Positions 17,761 through 27,175 are shown, counted from the first letter of the stretch. The stretch: DNA of 64,000 bases from Christiangramia flava JLT2011 (GCF_001951155.1 NZ_CP016359.1:2318001-2382000), one strand, 5' to 3'. Notes: generated by a model from the sequence alone, not told the origin. Numbers and translations are program-made.

Positions 17761-18228
17761 TTAGGCCACCGGAAATTTCATAATGCCGGTTCCGTTCATT
17801 TCTGTAAGGTTCAGCTTTACCTTGTGCTTGTGTTCCATTAGGATTTCGCGAACGCAGCCATGATTAATTTTCGATAGATACTTCAGGTATTTATTGAGGG
17901 CTTTCGTTTCCCGCTTGTAGACATCGGTATAATTCAAACGCATCTTGTAATGCAGGTACAGGTGCGAAACCTGGCATTTCTTCCGCTGGTAGAAATTCAA
18001 TAATTCCGAATCTGGTAAAGGTGAAATTTCCTTTTTTAACTGGTCGATCAGGTGTTCAATCTGCTCGATGAACATTTTTTTCTGCTCAAAAAGCCGCAGG
18101 TAAAAATTCTTCAGCATGAGTCGCTTTTCGTGGTCGTGAGCGACTTTGTAAATGTATGCGCTTTTAAAATTCGTTCTTCTCAGCTTTTCGAGATAATTGA
18201 TGGTTTTTCTTTTTTCCGCCAATCTCAT
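17761..18228 (-). CDS. Helical protein of unknown function (155 residues)
   Basis: Not recognised with confidence. The 155-residue product is basic and almost all alpha-helical, with heptad-like stretches (MFIEQIEHLIDQLKKE) and a cysteine/histidine-bearing centre. The layout of its first half (INYLEKLRRTN, then a block of DHEKRLMLKNFYLRLFEQ) vaguely recalls DUF2383/PA2169-type ferritin-like four-helix bundles, but key metal ligands are not evident. No signal peptide. The start at 18228 is supported by an unusually strong Shine-Dalgarno sequence (GGGGGAGG, 6 bases upstream), rare for this phylum. It is divergent from the NHEJ operon, with 280 AT-rich bases between them that show no other feature. 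Confidence 0.7.
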   Translation of the reverse strand: MRLAEKRKTINYLEKLRRTNFKSAYIYKVAHDHEKRLMLKNFYLRLFEQKKMFIEQIEHLIDQLKKEISPLPDSELLNFYQRKKCQVSHLYLHYKMRLNYTDVYKRETKALNKYLKYLSKINHGCVREILMEHKHKVKLNLTEMNGTGIMKFPVA

Positions 18229-18234
18229 TACTAT

Positions 18235-18242
18235 CCTCCCCC
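18235..18242 (-). promoter_or_regulatory. Strong Shine-Dalgarno sequence
   Basis: GGGGGAGG on the minus strand, spaced 6 bases from the ATG at 18228. Most genes in this window lack any such motif, so it helps fix this start and hints at high or unusual translation. Confidence 0.7.
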
Positions 18243-18508
18243 TTTATTTTTATGCCTCACAAAATTAATCGGAAGCCTGCTACGAAGCCATTTTTTTAAC
18301 CATTTTAACCCCCTTTTAAACTTTTTTTATCAGGAAAAAGCCGACTAAAATCTGTTACCACGGAAAACTCCTGAAGATCATAAAATTGACATTCTTATGA
18401 TTAGTAGCTTCTTAAGAATTTGGGTTAAATCATAGTTAACGAAGTCTTTACGTCCATTAAAAATCCTTAACAAATCGTAGCTTTAACAGGACTTCAAATT
18501 ATTTTACA

Positions 18509-18757
18509 ATGGCTAAGGATCACGGAAACCAGATTAAAAATGACGAACAATATGAAAAGCTTCGCGATAAAGGGATGAGTAAGGAAAAAGCAGCACGAAT
18601 CGCCAACGATTCCCAATCCGGAGTAAAAGGTGGAAAGGCCAAAAAATATGAAGATCGCACGAAAGACGATCTTTACGAAGAAGCAAAGAAGGTGGGAATT
18701 GAAGGTCGTAGTGAGATGTCTAAAGATGAATTGATCAAAGCTTTAAGAAACAACTGA
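18509..18757 (+). CDS. Small DUF7218/Rho-N domain protein of the NHEJ operon
   Basis: An 82-residue basic protein in two parts. Residues 1-35 (MAKDHGNQIKNDEQYEKLRD, then GMSKEKAARIAN) match the DUF7218-type family; residues 48-82 (DRTKDDLYEEAKKVGIEGRS, then MSKDELIKALR) match the Rho termination factor N-terminal SAP-like helical motif, which often binds nucleic acids. It is separated by one base from ku, so it is almost certainly co-transcribed with ku and ligD. A DNA-end or nucleic-acid accessory role is a reasonable inference, but not shown. Confidence 0.85.
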   Translation: MAKDHGNQIKNDEQYEKLRDKGMSKEKAARIANDSQSGVKGGKAKKYEDRTKDDLYEEAKKVGIEGRSEMSKDELIKALRNN

Positions 18758-18758
18758 T

Positions 18759-19538
18759 ATGAGATCGATCTGGAATGGTTCAATTAGTTTCGGACTGGTT
18801 TCCATACCGGTCAAATTGTATTCTGGTTCCGAAGACCGGAAACTGGATCTCGATATGCTGGATAAAAGCGATCATGCTCGTATTCGCTATAAGCGGGTGA
18901 ACGAAAATTCGGGAAAAGAGGTGGAATGGAAAAATATCGTCAAAGGTTTCAAAAAGGAAGAAGGCTATGTGATCCTGGAGGATGAAGACTTTGAAAAGGC
19001 TAACATGAAGAAAAGTAAGACCATCGATATTGAAGAATTTATCGATGAAGAAGAAGTGGCTGATGTGCTTTTCAAAAAACCTTATTTCATAGAACCACAA
19101 AAGGAAGGTGGAAAATCGTACAATTTACTTCGCGATGCGCTTAAGAAGACCGGCAAACTTGGTGTAGCCACTTTCGTCATGCGGCAAAAGGAACATTTGA
19201 GCCTCGTGGGAGTTTATAAAAATGTGCTGGTGTTGCACGTGATCCGGTTCAATGACGAGATCAGAAACCCTAAAGACCTCAAGATTTCGACTACCAAGGT
19301 CAAACCGAAAGAAGTGGAGATGGCAGTTTCGCTTATTGAGCAATATACTTCCAAATTCGATCTCAAAAAGTACAAAGACGTTTACAATGATCAGTTGTTG
19401 AAAATTATTGAATCCAAAGCAACTGGCGAGGTGCAGGAAGTTGAAGAATATGACAGCAAACCAACGCCTGCTAAAGATTTGATGGCTCAGCTCAAAGCCA
19501 GTCTGGAAAAGAAAAAGAAAAAAAGCAAAGCATCGTAA
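18759..19538 (+). CDS. ku: Non-homologous end joining protein Ku
   Basis: A 259-residue bacterial Ku core domain protein that forms a homodimeric ring on DNA double-strand ends and recruits LigD. The hallmark N-terminus MRSIWNGSISFGLVSIPVKLY is visible, as are KSDHARIRYKRVNENSGKEV and RDALKKTGKLGVATFVMRQKE-type core strands (quoted in part). The C-terminal tail is lysine-rich (KKKKKSK), as in other bacterial Ku proteins that use it for DNA contacts. It follows the Rho-N gene by one base and precedes ligD by 3 bases. Confidence 0.97.
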   Translation: MRSIWNGSISFGLVSIPVKLYSGSEDRKLDLDMLDKSDHARIRYKRVNENSGKEVEWKNIVKGFKKEEGYVILEDEDFEKANMKKSKTIDIEEFIDEEEVADVLFKKPYFIEPQKEGGKSYNLLRDALKKTGKLGVATFVMRQKEHLSLVGVYKNVLVLHVIRFNDEIRNPKDLKISTTKVKPKEVEMAVSLIEQYTSKFDLKKYKDVYNDQLLKIIESKATGEVQEVEEYDSKPTPAKDLMAQLKASLEKKKKKSKAS

Positions 19539-19541
19539 AAG

Positions 19542-21956
19542 ATGTCTCTCGAGGAATACCAAAAAAAGCGGAATTTTTCTAAAACTCCTGAACCAAAAGC
19601 GGAGGTCGACGCTTCGAACAAAGGTCGGTTCGTGGTGCAGCGCCATGAGGCAACACGTTTGCATTACGATTTACGGCTGGAAATTGATGGCGTCCTCAAA
19701 AGCTGGGCCGTTCCTAAAGGGCCTTCCATGAGCCATCGCGATAAGCGCCTGGCGGTGGAAACCGAGGACCATCCTGTAAAATACCTGCATTTTGAAGGGA
19801 ATATTCCGAAGGGAAATTACGGCGCTGGCGATATGTGGATCTGGGATGAGGGACTTTTTTATTCGGGCACAAAGGATTCGGATCTTTCCAATGCTTATAA
19901 AAATGGCGATTTAAAACTGGTCTTTAATGGTAAAAAGCTGAAAGGTGAATTTGCACTTGTGAGAACCAACAGGAAAGAAACGCAGAATCACTGGTTACTT
20001 ATCAAGAAAAAAGATGATTTTTCAACCGATCTTAATTATGATGCGGAAGATTACTTTTCTGGAAAAGCAAAACCTGAAACCCGATCTACCTTAAAACTCC
20101 GTGACCCGGTACAGCCCATGCTGGCTACTCCGGCTAAAGAAATTTTTAACGATCCGGGCTGGATTTACGAATTAAAATGGGATGGTTACCGATTGATCAC
20201 GCATGTTAGCGACGGCCAGGTCTATATTCATTCCCGAAACGGTATATCGTACAATTCCAAATTCCCGAACCTGGTCCAGGACCTGGAACAGATCCCGCAG
20301 GATGTGGTCCTGGATGGGGAAGTCGTGGTGCTGGATGAAGAAGGAAAACCGCTGTTTCAGGAGCTTCAGAATTATTCCTCAAAAACCAAAGGAGCGCTTC
20401 GATATTATGTTTTTGATATGCTGTTTCTGAACGGGCACAGCATGCTGGATCTCCCGCTCACTCAGCGAAAATCACTAATTCCGGAAGTTTTGGAAGATAC
20501 GCAACTGGCCATCTATTGTGATCACATTGAGTCCCTGGGGACTGCATTTTACAATAAAGCGATCGAAGCCGGACTGGAAGGTGTAATTGCCAAAAAAGCC
20601 GATTCTTTGTATGATCCTGGCAGAAGGTCTGAAAACTGGTTGAAGATCAAAGCTGTTGAGAGCCTGGAAGCGGTGATCTGCGGGTATACTGATTCGAAAG
20701 CTACCCCGTTTGGATCCCTGATATTAGGTGTTTTTGAAAATGACGAACTGCGTTATATCGGGAACTGCGGAACGGGTTTTTCGGTTTCACAACAACAGGA
20801 AATCCTGAATAAACTGGAGCCCTTTCAGCAGGAAACGAGTCCGTTTTCCCGGAAGATCAAGCTAAAAGGTCGCAAGCCGAACTGGACAGCGCCGGAAGTG
20901 ATCTGCGAGGTGAATTTTTCAGAATGGACCAGGGATGAGCATCTAAGACATCCGGTTTTTAAAGCGATCAGGGAAGATAAGCTGCCAGCGGAAATAACCA
21001 TTCCGAAGCAACAACAGGCTGAAAATATCCAAAATAAAGAAACCACTTCTGATAATACCCTGGAAATTGACGGCAGGAAACTGAAGCTGACCAACCTGGA
21101 CAAAGTGTACTGGCCCGATTCGGGTTTGCGGAAGTATGACCTGATCGATTACTATTTGCAGGTGGCTGATTATATTTTGCCTTACCTCAAGGATCGTCCT
21201 GAAAATATGCATCGTCATCCCAACGGAATTGGCAGGCCAGGATTTTACCAGAAAGACAATGAGGGTTTGCTGGAAGACTGGGTGGAAACTACCAGAATCC
21301 ATTCAAAATCGGCTGCAAGGGATATAGAATATTTGCTGTGTCAGGATGAGGCCACCCTGTTATATATGGCCAATCTTGGATGCATTGAGATCAATCCGTG
21401 GAATTCAACGATTCACAATCTGGATCGTCCAGATTATGCGGTAATTGATCTGGATCCTTCTGATAAAAATACTTTGGAAGAGGTGATTGAAGTGGCCCAG
21501 GTGGCACGTGAAATTCTCGAAAATATCGAGGTTCCGGCTTACTGCAAAACTTCCGGTTCCAGCGGACTCCATATTTACCTGCCTCTGGGGGGCAATTATT
21601 CTTACGATGAAGCGAGGGATTTTACAAAACTGGTTTGTTATTATATTCAGGAGCAAACCAAAAAGCTTACCAGTATGGAGCGGGTGATCAAAAACCGCAA
21701 AGGAAAGATCTATCTGGATTATCTTCAGAACAGGCGGGGGCAAACGCTCGCTTCGGCTTACTGCGTGCGTCCTAAAAAATCAGCTCCGGTTTCAGCTCCC
21801 CTGGAGTGGAAAGAAGTTAAAAAAGGTTTGAAAATTCAGGATTTCAACCTGAAAAATATGCCGGAGCGGCTTCAGCAAAAGGGAGACCTTTTCAGCCCGG
21901 TACTTTCCGAAGGATTAAACATGGAAAAGGCCATAGAGGCACTGGAAGGCCTATAA
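19542..21956 (+). CDS. ligD: Multifunctional DNA ligase D (phosphoesterase-ligase-polymerase)
   Basis: An 804-residue ATP-dependent ligase D with all three classical modules in the order 3'-phosphoesterase, ligase, polymerase. Phosphoesterase: residues about 30-190, with RHEATRLHYDLRLEIDG and VETEDHPVKYLHFEG carrying the metal-binding His and Asp. Ligase: about 195-500, nucleotidyl lysine K212 in ELKWDGYRL, then DGEVVVLDEEG and the motif V-like WLKIK. Polymerase/primase: about 515-804, beginning LTNLDKVYWPDSG and with the metal-binding Asp pair in VIDLDPSD. Together with Ku it gives a self-sufficient two-component NHEJ system for double-strand-break repair. Confidence 0.97.
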   Translation: MSLEEYQKKRNFSKTPEPKAEVDASNKGRFVVQRHEATRLHYDLRLEIDGVLKSWAVPKGPSMSHRDKRLAVETEDHPVKYLHFEGNIPKGNYGAGDMWIWDEGLFYSGTKDSDLSNAYKNGDLKLVFNGKKLKGEFALVRTNRKETQNHWLLIKKKDDFSTDLNYDAEDYFSGKAKPETRSTLKLRDPVQPMLATPAKEIFNDPGWIYELKWDGYRLITHVSDGQVYIHSRNGISYNSKFPNLVQDLEQIPQDVVLDGEVVVLDEEGKPLFQELQNYSSKTKGALRYYVFDMLFLNGHSMLDLPLTQRKSLIPEVLEDTQLAIYCDHIESLGTAFYNKAIEAGLEGVIAKKADSLYDPGRRSENWLKIKAVESLEAVICGYTDSKATPFGSLILGVFENDELRYIGNCGTGFSVSQQQEILNKLEPFQQETSPFSRKIKLKGRKPNWTAPEVICEVNFSEWTRDEHLRHPVFKAIREDKLPAEITIPKQQQAENIQNKETTSDNTLEIDGRKLKLTNLDKVYWPDSGLRKYDLIDYYLQVADYILPYLKDRPENMHRHPNGIGRPGFYQKDNEGLLEDWVETTRIHSKSAARDIEYLLCQDEATLLYMANLGCIEINPWNSTIHNLDRPDYAVIDLDPSDKNTLEEVIEVAQVAREILENIEVPAYCKTSGSSGLHIYLPLGGNYSYDEARDFTKLVCYYIQEQTKKLTSMERVIKNRKGKIYLDYLQNRRGQTLASAYCVRPKKSAPVSAPLEWKEVKKGLKIQDFNLKNMPERLQQKGDLFSPVLSEGLNMEKAIEALEGL

Positions 21957-22036
21957 TATTAAAATATTGATAAAATGAATAAGCTGCCTGCCTTGTTGTG
22001 CCCATAATCTGTAAATTGACTGAAACTACTTATTGC

Positions 22037-23074
22037 ATGGTCAAACGCTTTAAAAAACTTATTGGCAGGTATCGCAATTTGGAACAGGTTTACGTGGTAC
22101 CGTATCGCAGTTATGGTACCTACTCGCACCTATATATCAAGGGAAGGGCGCTCGATAATGAACCGCTGAAGATCATTCAGGACCAGTCAGTTTTCAAAAC
22201 CATCAAAAATACCTGGAAGCAGTTCGATAGTTTTGAGATCCCCGATGCCAAGATCGAATTACAGATCAGGGACCAGCTGGATGTACTCACGAAGACCAAT
22301 GATGAAGGTTATTTTTTGATCGATAAGACCATCGAGCAGAATCTTGCGGAACATGCTACGGAAGAAGGCTGGGTGAGTTATCATATTTTTTACCGAAGTG
22401 AACTGGAAGAACGTACAGAATTACTGGGCGATCCCTTCGAAGGGGAGTTTCTCGTTCCGCCGGTTGATGCGGAATTTGGGGTCATTAGTGATATTGATGA
22501 TACGATCCTGCATACAGGTGTTACCTCTTTCCTGAAATGGCGACTGCTGAAAAATTCCCTGCTTACGAATGCATACGCCCGAATTCCGTTAAAAGGTGCT
22601 CCGGAATTTTATCAGAAATTACACCTGGGCGCTTCCGGTAAGAACAAGAACCCGATGTTCTATCTCAGTAACAGTCCGTGGAATTTATATGAATATCTGA
22701 AGTTGTTCCTTGATCATAATGAATTTCCCAAAGGAGCTATTTTATTACGCGATCTCCGTACGCCTTTTGAAAGTGCCGTAAAACCTGAAAAACCACATAA
22801 GCAAAAAGAAATCACCAATATTCTGAAGACCTATCCCGATATGAAATTTATCCTGATAGGGGACAGCGGTGAACATGACGCATCAATTTATACTGATATA
22901 GCCGCACAGTATTCAGACAGGATCCTGGCGATCTATCTAAGGAGTGTTCGACACAAAAAACGAATGCAACGGGTTCGCAGCCTGATCGATAATTTTGATA
23001 CGGTGCCGGTCATGATGGTGGAAAAATCCCAGGATGCAGTAGATCATGCCCGGGAAAACGGTTGGATCAAATAA
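22037..23074 (+). CDS. App1-type phosphatase domain protein
   Basis: About 345 residues from the ATG at 22037 (MVKRFKKLIGRYRN); an in-frame GTG at 21998 would add 13 residues without family support. The C-terminal two thirds match the APP1 catalytic domain (DUF2183), a HAD-like phosphatase known from yeast phosphatidate phosphatase App1: the nucleophile motif is DIDDTILHTG (about residues 152-161), with YLSNSPWNLYEY and the acidic motif IGDSGEHDASIY later. The N-terminal 120 residues form a beta-rich domain of unknown role. No signal peptide or membrane segment, so it is probably cytoplasmic. Bacterial substrate unknown. Confidence 0.85.
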   Translation: MVKRFKKLIGRYRNLEQVYVVPYRSYGTYSHLYIKGRALDNEPLKIIQDQSVFKTIKNTWKQFDSFEIPDAKIELQIRDQLDVLTKTNDEGYFLIDKTIEQNLAEHATEEGWVSYHIFYRSELEERTELLGDPFEGEFLVPPVDAEFGVISDIDDTILHTGVTSFLKWRLLKNSLLTNAYARIPLKGAPEFYQKLHLGASGKNKNPMFYLSNSPWNLYEYLKLFLDHNEFPKGAILLRDLRTPFESAVKPEKPHKQKEITNILKTYPDMKFILIGDSGEHDASIYTDIAAQYSDRILAIYLRSVRHKKRMQRVRSLIDNFDTVPVMMVEKSQDAVDHARENGWIK

Positions 23075-23076
23075 AA

Positions 23077-23101
23077 AAATCCCGGTGGTGTACCGGGATT
23101 T
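23077..23101. terminator. Bidirectional terminator between App1 gene and fatty acid hydroxylase gene
   Basis: Ten-base perfect stem (AAATCCCGGT 23077-23086, ACCGGGATTT 23092-23101). The T-run is longer in the minus direction (seven T), so it is strongest for the leftward hydroxylase transcript. Confidence 0.88.
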
Positions 23102-23126
23102 CATATAAATCTAAATGCTTTTCATT

Positions 23127-23795
23127 TTAACTGGGATCGATGCTCGTTCCCACTGCCGCACGCTGATTTTTTGGTGATTTTCTGGGCATGGTACTGAAAA
23201 TGTGGTCCCATAGAGGAGAAGATACTCCAAAAGCCCTGTCTGGCTCGCGATAGTGGTGAATACTATGGTGGTGCCATAAAGTCTTCAGGAAATTGTTCGG
23301 AACCTTAAAAGCGTGCACCGAATAGTGTACGGCCAGATAGGCGGCATACCCAATGAGGAAACCGGCTAAAAATCCGAATACAAAATCTCCCAGGACAGCC
23401 CGATAAATAATGAACAATACCGTGGCGATCACCAAACTAAGTACCGGAGGCATGGCCAGTCTAGATTTGTCTTTGGGATAATCATGGTGTACCCCGTGCA
23501 TCGTATACGATAACTTCTGTTTTCTCGGCGTGGTGGCCGGGATATGGTACAGGTAACGGTGCATGATGTATTCTATCAGGGTGAAAAAGAATAGTCCCGC
23601 AAAGAACAGGGCGATCATCATAGGTACCTGAAATCCTTTTTCAATAATCCCGTAATAGACCAATGCTGCTGAGATCACTCCGAAGATGATCAATGGGATT
23701 GAAATATGCGTATGTGTTAATTTTTCGAGGATCGGGTTGTCGAACAACTTTGGTGATCCTTTGTGTTTAGGTCTTTTCAGTTTTGTAGATTCCAT
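23127..23795 (-). CDS. Fatty acid hydroxylase/sterol desaturase family membrane protein
   Basis: A 222-residue di-iron membrane hydroxylase. The histidine boxes are visible in order: HRYLYH (about 78-83), HGVHHDYP (about 100-107), HYSVH, then HHHSIHHYREPDRAFG near 175-190. Four hydrophobic segments lie between them. Similarity in box layout is to fatty acid 2-hydroxylases (Scs7/FA2H type), which act on sphingolipid or lipid A-linked acyl chains; Bacteroidota make 2-hydroxy lipids, so this is plausible. The gene follows the deoxynucleoside kinase by 14 bases and ends before a strong terminator. Confidence 0.88.
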   Translation of the reverse strand: MESTKLKRPKHKGSPKLFDNPILEKLTHTHISIPLIIFGVISAALVYYGIIEKGFQVPMMIALFFAGLFFFTLIEYIMHRYLYHIPATTPRKQKLSYTMHGVHHDYPKDKSRLAMPPVLSLVIATVLFIIYRAVLGDFVFGFLAGFLIGYAAYLAVHYSVHAFKVPNNFLKTLWHHHSIHHYREPDRAFGVSSPLWDHIFSTMPRKSPKNQRAAVGTSIDPS

Positions 23796-23809
23796 AATTC
23801 TCTCTGCTT

Positions 23810-24424
23810 TTAAAAAAGTCCGTGCAACTCTCCATCGATCCTGTTAATGATGTTCCCAAGATCTTCCGGATTGTCTACAAAGTTAATATTATCAACGTCA
23901 ATAATCAGTAAATTTCCTTTATCATATCCGTGTACCCAGGCTTCGTATCTTTCATTCAGCCTGCTGAGGTAATCAATCGAGATCGAATTCTCATAATCCC
24001 GGCCACGACTGTGAATCTGGGAAACCAGGTTTGGAATACTGCTACGCAGGTAAATCAGCAAATCTGGTCCCTGAACCACGCTTTCCATCAAATCGAACAA
24101 AGATTTATAATTTTCAAAATCGCGATTGGTCATAAGGCCCATGGCATGCAGGTTCGGCGCGAAGATGTAGGCATCTTCATAGATCGTACGATCCTGGATG
24201 ATCTTTTTTCCGCTTTCGCGAATTTGAAGAATCTGCCGAAATCTGCTATTCAGGAAATAGATCTGTAGGTTGAACGACCATCGCTCCATTTTGTTGTAGA
24301 AATCTTCCAGATATGGATTCTCAAGAACATCTTCGAACTGCGGTTCCCATTTATAGTGTTTAGCTAATAATCTGGTCAACGTGGTCTTTCCCGCACCGAT
24401 GTTTCCTGCGATGGCTACGTGCAT
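23810..24424 (-). CDS. Deoxynucleoside kinase
   Basis: A 204-residue kinase of the deoxyadenosine/deoxycytidine/thymidine kinase family, phosphorylating salvaged deoxynucleosides. Walker A is GNIGAGKTT at residues 7-15; the family ERS/DRT-like motif is QDRTIYEDA at about 76-84; a lid-type arginine-rich segment HSRGRDYENSI lies near 137. Length fits bacterial dNKs. The exact base preference is not predictable from the visible residues. First gene of a short transcript with the hydroxylase. The 152 bases upstream show no clear promoter. Confidence 0.9.
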   Translation of the reverse strand: MHVAIAGNIGAGKTTLTRLLAKHYKWEPQFEDVLENPYLEDFYNKMERWSFNLQIYFLNSRFRQILQIRESGKKIIQDRTIYEDAYIFAPNLHAMGLMTNRDFENYKSLFDLMESVVQGPDLLIYLRSSIPNLVSQIHSRGRDYENSISIDYLSRLNERYEAWVHGYDKGNLLIIDVDNINFVDNPEDLGNIINRIDGELHGLF

Positions 24425-24576
24425 AATTTAGAAATTTCTTTGGCTCTTTTTGCGGTGTAAAGATAAAAGAATTGTGTTAATGTGCAGGGCAATTTCCAGG
24501 TTCGGCCGATTTTTTTTGGCAAGATTAACAGAATCAGATTTCTGAAAAGCTTTTCGTAGAATGCCAATTTTTAACT

Positions 24577-24930
24577 TCAGAAAATATCCTGCATGCAGGG
24601 GGCGCAACGGGCATAGGTCCACAGGCAATCCAACAGGTCGGTAAGCATGTGAAAGAATAGACCAATGAACACTAGCCGAAGAACTTTATTTTTGGCAAAG
24701 ATCATCCCTAAAACATAAATGGTGATAGCAAGCTCACTGTGTAAAGGATGAAAACCGATGGAGCATCGTTCAGGATCGAAAAAAGGCGTAGCAAGAAGGT
24801 GATCAAGATCTACTAACATGGTGGCGATTAAGATCAGCCAGTATTTTTTCCAGTTTTTGCGGTCGTAAAAATAGGCTATCAGACCTACAGCGAGAAAGTG
24901 AAGCGAATAATGTACAATCTGCTGGGTCAC
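24577..24930 (-). CDS. DUF6122 membrane protein
   Basis: A 117-residue protein with three or four hydrophobic helices and conserved polar positions (HYSLHF, VDLDHLLATPFFDPERC, FHPLHSE, HMLTDLLDC). This is the DUF6122 pattern, which resembles small membrane metal-dependent hydrolase-like proteins (the D-x-DH and His clusters could bind metal; this is inference). Its start overlaps the end of the DUF202 gene by 4 bases, so the two are translationally coupled. Activity unknown. The C-terminus has a CAPCMQDIF tail with paired cysteines. Confidence 0.8.
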   Translation of the reverse strand: MTQQIVHYSLHFLAVGLIAYFYDRKNWKKYWLILIATMLVDLDHLLATPFFDPERCSIGFHPLHSELAITIYVLGMIFAKNKVLRLVFIGLFFHMLTDLLDCLWTYARCAPCMQDIF

Positions 24931-25271
24931 TCGCTTTCTTCTTTTTGATGGTTGGGAGAAGACCTTTCCGGTTTTAGGAGCTTGTTGAGTTTACGTTCCA
25001 ATGCAATGTATCTTGAAATTCCCACGATCAGGAACAACACACAGAAAAATAATGACAAATAACCAACCCAAATGGTACTAATGCCCTGGTAATCCTTGAC
25101 CTGAAGCAGGGCAATTCCGCCTATCAAAAGATATAGCGAAGCTTTGATATAAGAAAGTACTGTGCGCTCGTTGGCCAGTTTGGTGCGTTCGAGAGCCAGG
25201 TGTTCCCTGATCAGCTTTTCATCGATGATCCGGGTTTTGAAGGGGTTATGTAGGCGTACTTTGCGTTTCAT
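24927..25271 (-). CDS. DUF202 (YidH-like) membrane protein
   Basis: A 114-residue protein whose residues 20-95 form a DUF202 domain: the family motif LALERTKLANERTVLSYIKA is followed by two transmembrane helices (LYLLIGGIALLQV and WVGYLSLFFCVLFLIVGI). The N-terminal 15 residues and C-terminal 20 are hydrophilic. Function of the family is not known. It lies between the SLC13 permease (1-base gap) and DUF6122 (4-base overlap), forming a three-gene membrane-protein operon. Confidence 0.88.
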   Translation of the reverse strand: MKRKVRLHNPFKTRIIDEKLIREHLALERTKLANERTVLSYIKASLYLLIGGIALLQVKDYQGISTIWVGYLSLFFCVLFLIVGISRYIALERKLNKLLKPERSSPNHQKEESE

Positions 25272-25272
25272 A

Positions 25273-27075
25273 CTAAAATGGGAAAAATATCGGTATCAAA
25301 AATGATGCGGCTACCCAGACGATAAAGTTAAGAGGAGTTCCGAATTTTAAAAAATCCCGGAAGCGATAATTTCCAGGAGCGTAAACCATCGTATTTACAG
25401 GATAACTTACTGGCGTCATAAATGTAAGGGAACACGCAAACATCACCCCAATCAAAAATGGTCTTTCACTTACCTGCATTGCGCCGGCCAGGCTAATGAC
25501 AATTGGGGTCATGAGCGCAGCGGCCGCTTTGCTGGACAGCACGTTGGTGGAGAGGAATGTAATCAGGAAAATCAGGCTGAGCGTCCACCGGGGATCCAGG
25601 CCTCCCAGGGATTCAAAGATATACTGCGAGATAATTTCTGAACCACCTGTTTTTTCCAGTGCCTTCCCCATTGAAAGTACGCCAGCCATCATAAAAATCA
25701 CCTTCCATTCGATGGCTTCGTAGGCTTCCTGCGGTTTCAAAATAGTCAATGTGATGAGCAACAAACTGCCAATCATGGCGCTGATCAAAATGGAAGTGAT
25801 ATTCAGTGCGGCTGCTGAAACCACCCCGATGACGATGAGCAATGCCGGGATGGCCTTTTTATAATCCACTTTTTTACCCTGATATTCTGAAAGGGTTACC
25901 AGTAATTTATCAGTAGTCAGTGCGTTCAGCGCTTTTTCCGAAGCAAACAACAGCATCATGTCACCTTCCCGGAGCGTGACGTGCGTTACATCCTCGGTAA
26001 TGGTTTCCTTCCGGTGGCGAATGGCCAGCACGGAAGCATAATACACACTTCGAAAGTTTAATTCTTTCAATGATTTACCCGCGAGTTCAGAGCCATAGGG
26101 AATCATTACTTCAAAAATCTTTTTTTCTTCGTTCGGTCTTTGAAGTTTGTTGGGAGTTTTTTCCGGAGCCACTTCGTGAATGTCTTCTTCATCACCAATC
26201 AGCGCTACTCCTTTTTTTATCTTAAGCTTGGCCAGGTTTACCGGGTCTACCAAAATACGAATCGTATCGTTGCTTCGCAAAACGGTTTCCCCATTGATCT
26301 CGTAAACCCGGGTATGTTTGCGTTTGATACGGAGGATCTGCACTTTATGATCCACAACGAGATGCGACCTGGAAATAGGAATATTAACATCTTCACTTTC
26401 TGGCAACAATTCAATTTCAGCCATATAGCGTTCGGCTTCCTTCTTCAGGCCGGCGCCTTCAGGTGGTGTTCGCTTCGGAAGAATAAGGGGCCCGAGGAGA
26501 AAGATATAGGTCAAACCAATGGCCATAAGGCATAGTGCAACCAGAGAAAACTCGAACATTCCGAAGCCTTCCTGCCCCAGCTGTTCCGCATAACCGCTCA
26601 CCAGAATATTGGTGGAAGTGCCTATGAGCGTACAGGTTCCACCGAACAATGCCGAAAATGATATGGGGATCAATAATCTCGCGGGACTGATCCCGGTTTC
26701 GCGGCATACCAGCAAAGCAACCGGAATCAGAATGGCAACCACGGCCGAATCGTTGATGAATGCTGATAAAACGGCAGAAGTGAGGCATAAAGAGACCAGT
26801 GCGAAAAAGTAATTGAGCCGCGCGATCCTGATCAGTTTGGCACTAAGACCATCGATGATTCCAGACTTAAAAATGGCGGCACTAACCACGAACATACAGC
26901 CTAATGTGATCGTCGCAGGGTGATTGAAACCGGAAAAGCCTTCTTCCGGGCTAAGCACGCCGGAAACTATAAATAGAGCCATGATGATAATCGAGGTGGT
27001 GTCGATCGAGAAATAATCCCGAACGAACAGGATGATCCCAATAATGATGATCGCAACCGTAAGATACAGCTCCAT
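25273..27075 (-). CDS. SLC13-family permease with two RCK_C (TrkA-C) domains
   Basis: A 600-residue member of the DASS/SLC13 divalent anion:Na+ symporter superfamily. Transmembrane halves lie at about 1-200 and 390-600; the re-entrant motif NDSAVVAILIPVAL and the second GVLSMGKALEKTG/LSSKAAAALMTPIV block carry the expected transport-site residues. The central cytosolic region (about 205-375) has two TrkA-C domains (VVDHKVQILRIKRKHTR and MIPYGSELAGKSLKELNFR), often used as ligand sensors. Substrate may be sulfate, dicarboxylate or another anion; proximity to sulfur genes is not close enough to decide. It leads the operon with DUF202 and DUF6122. Confidence 0.9.
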   Translation of the reverse strand: MELYLTVAIIIIGIILFVRDYFSIDTTSIIIMALFIVSGVLSPEEGFSGFNHPATITLGCMFVVSAAIFKSGIIDGLSAKLIRIARLNYFFALVSLCLTSAVLSAFINDSAVVAILIPVALLVCRETGISPARLLIPISFSALFGGTCTLIGTSTNILVSGYAEQLGQEGFGMFEFSLVALCLMAIGLTYIFLLGPLILPKRTPPEGAGLKKEAERYMAEIELLPESEDVNIPISRSHLVVDHKVQILRIKRKHTRVYEINGETVLRSNDTIRILVDPVNLAKLKIKKGVALIGDEEDIHEVAPEKTPNKLQRPNEEKKIFEVMIPYGSELAGKSLKELNFRSVYYASVLAIRHRKETITEDVTHVTLREGDMMLLFASEKALNALTTDKLLVTLSEYQGKKVDYKKAIPALLIVIGVVSAAALNITSILISAMIGSLLLITLTILKPQEAYEAIEWKVIFMMAGVLSMGKALEKTGGSEIISQYIFESLGGLDPRWTLSLIFLITFLSTNVLSSKAAAALMTPIVISLAGAMQVSERPFLIGVMFACSLTFMTPVSYPVNTMVYAPGNYRFRDFLKFGTPLNFIVWVAASFLIPIFFPF

Positions 27076-27175
27076 TTTCTGGTTGGTTTAGTAATTCAGT
27101 CTCCTATTAAAGATATTAATTCTTTTAATTTGAAGTTATTTATTTCTAATTTCCGGAACATTTTTTACTGAAACT

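Noticed and set aside
24428..24628. A 66-codon minus-strand frame
   Set aside because: Overlaps the DUF6122 C-terminus in another frame, has no domain features and no promoter.
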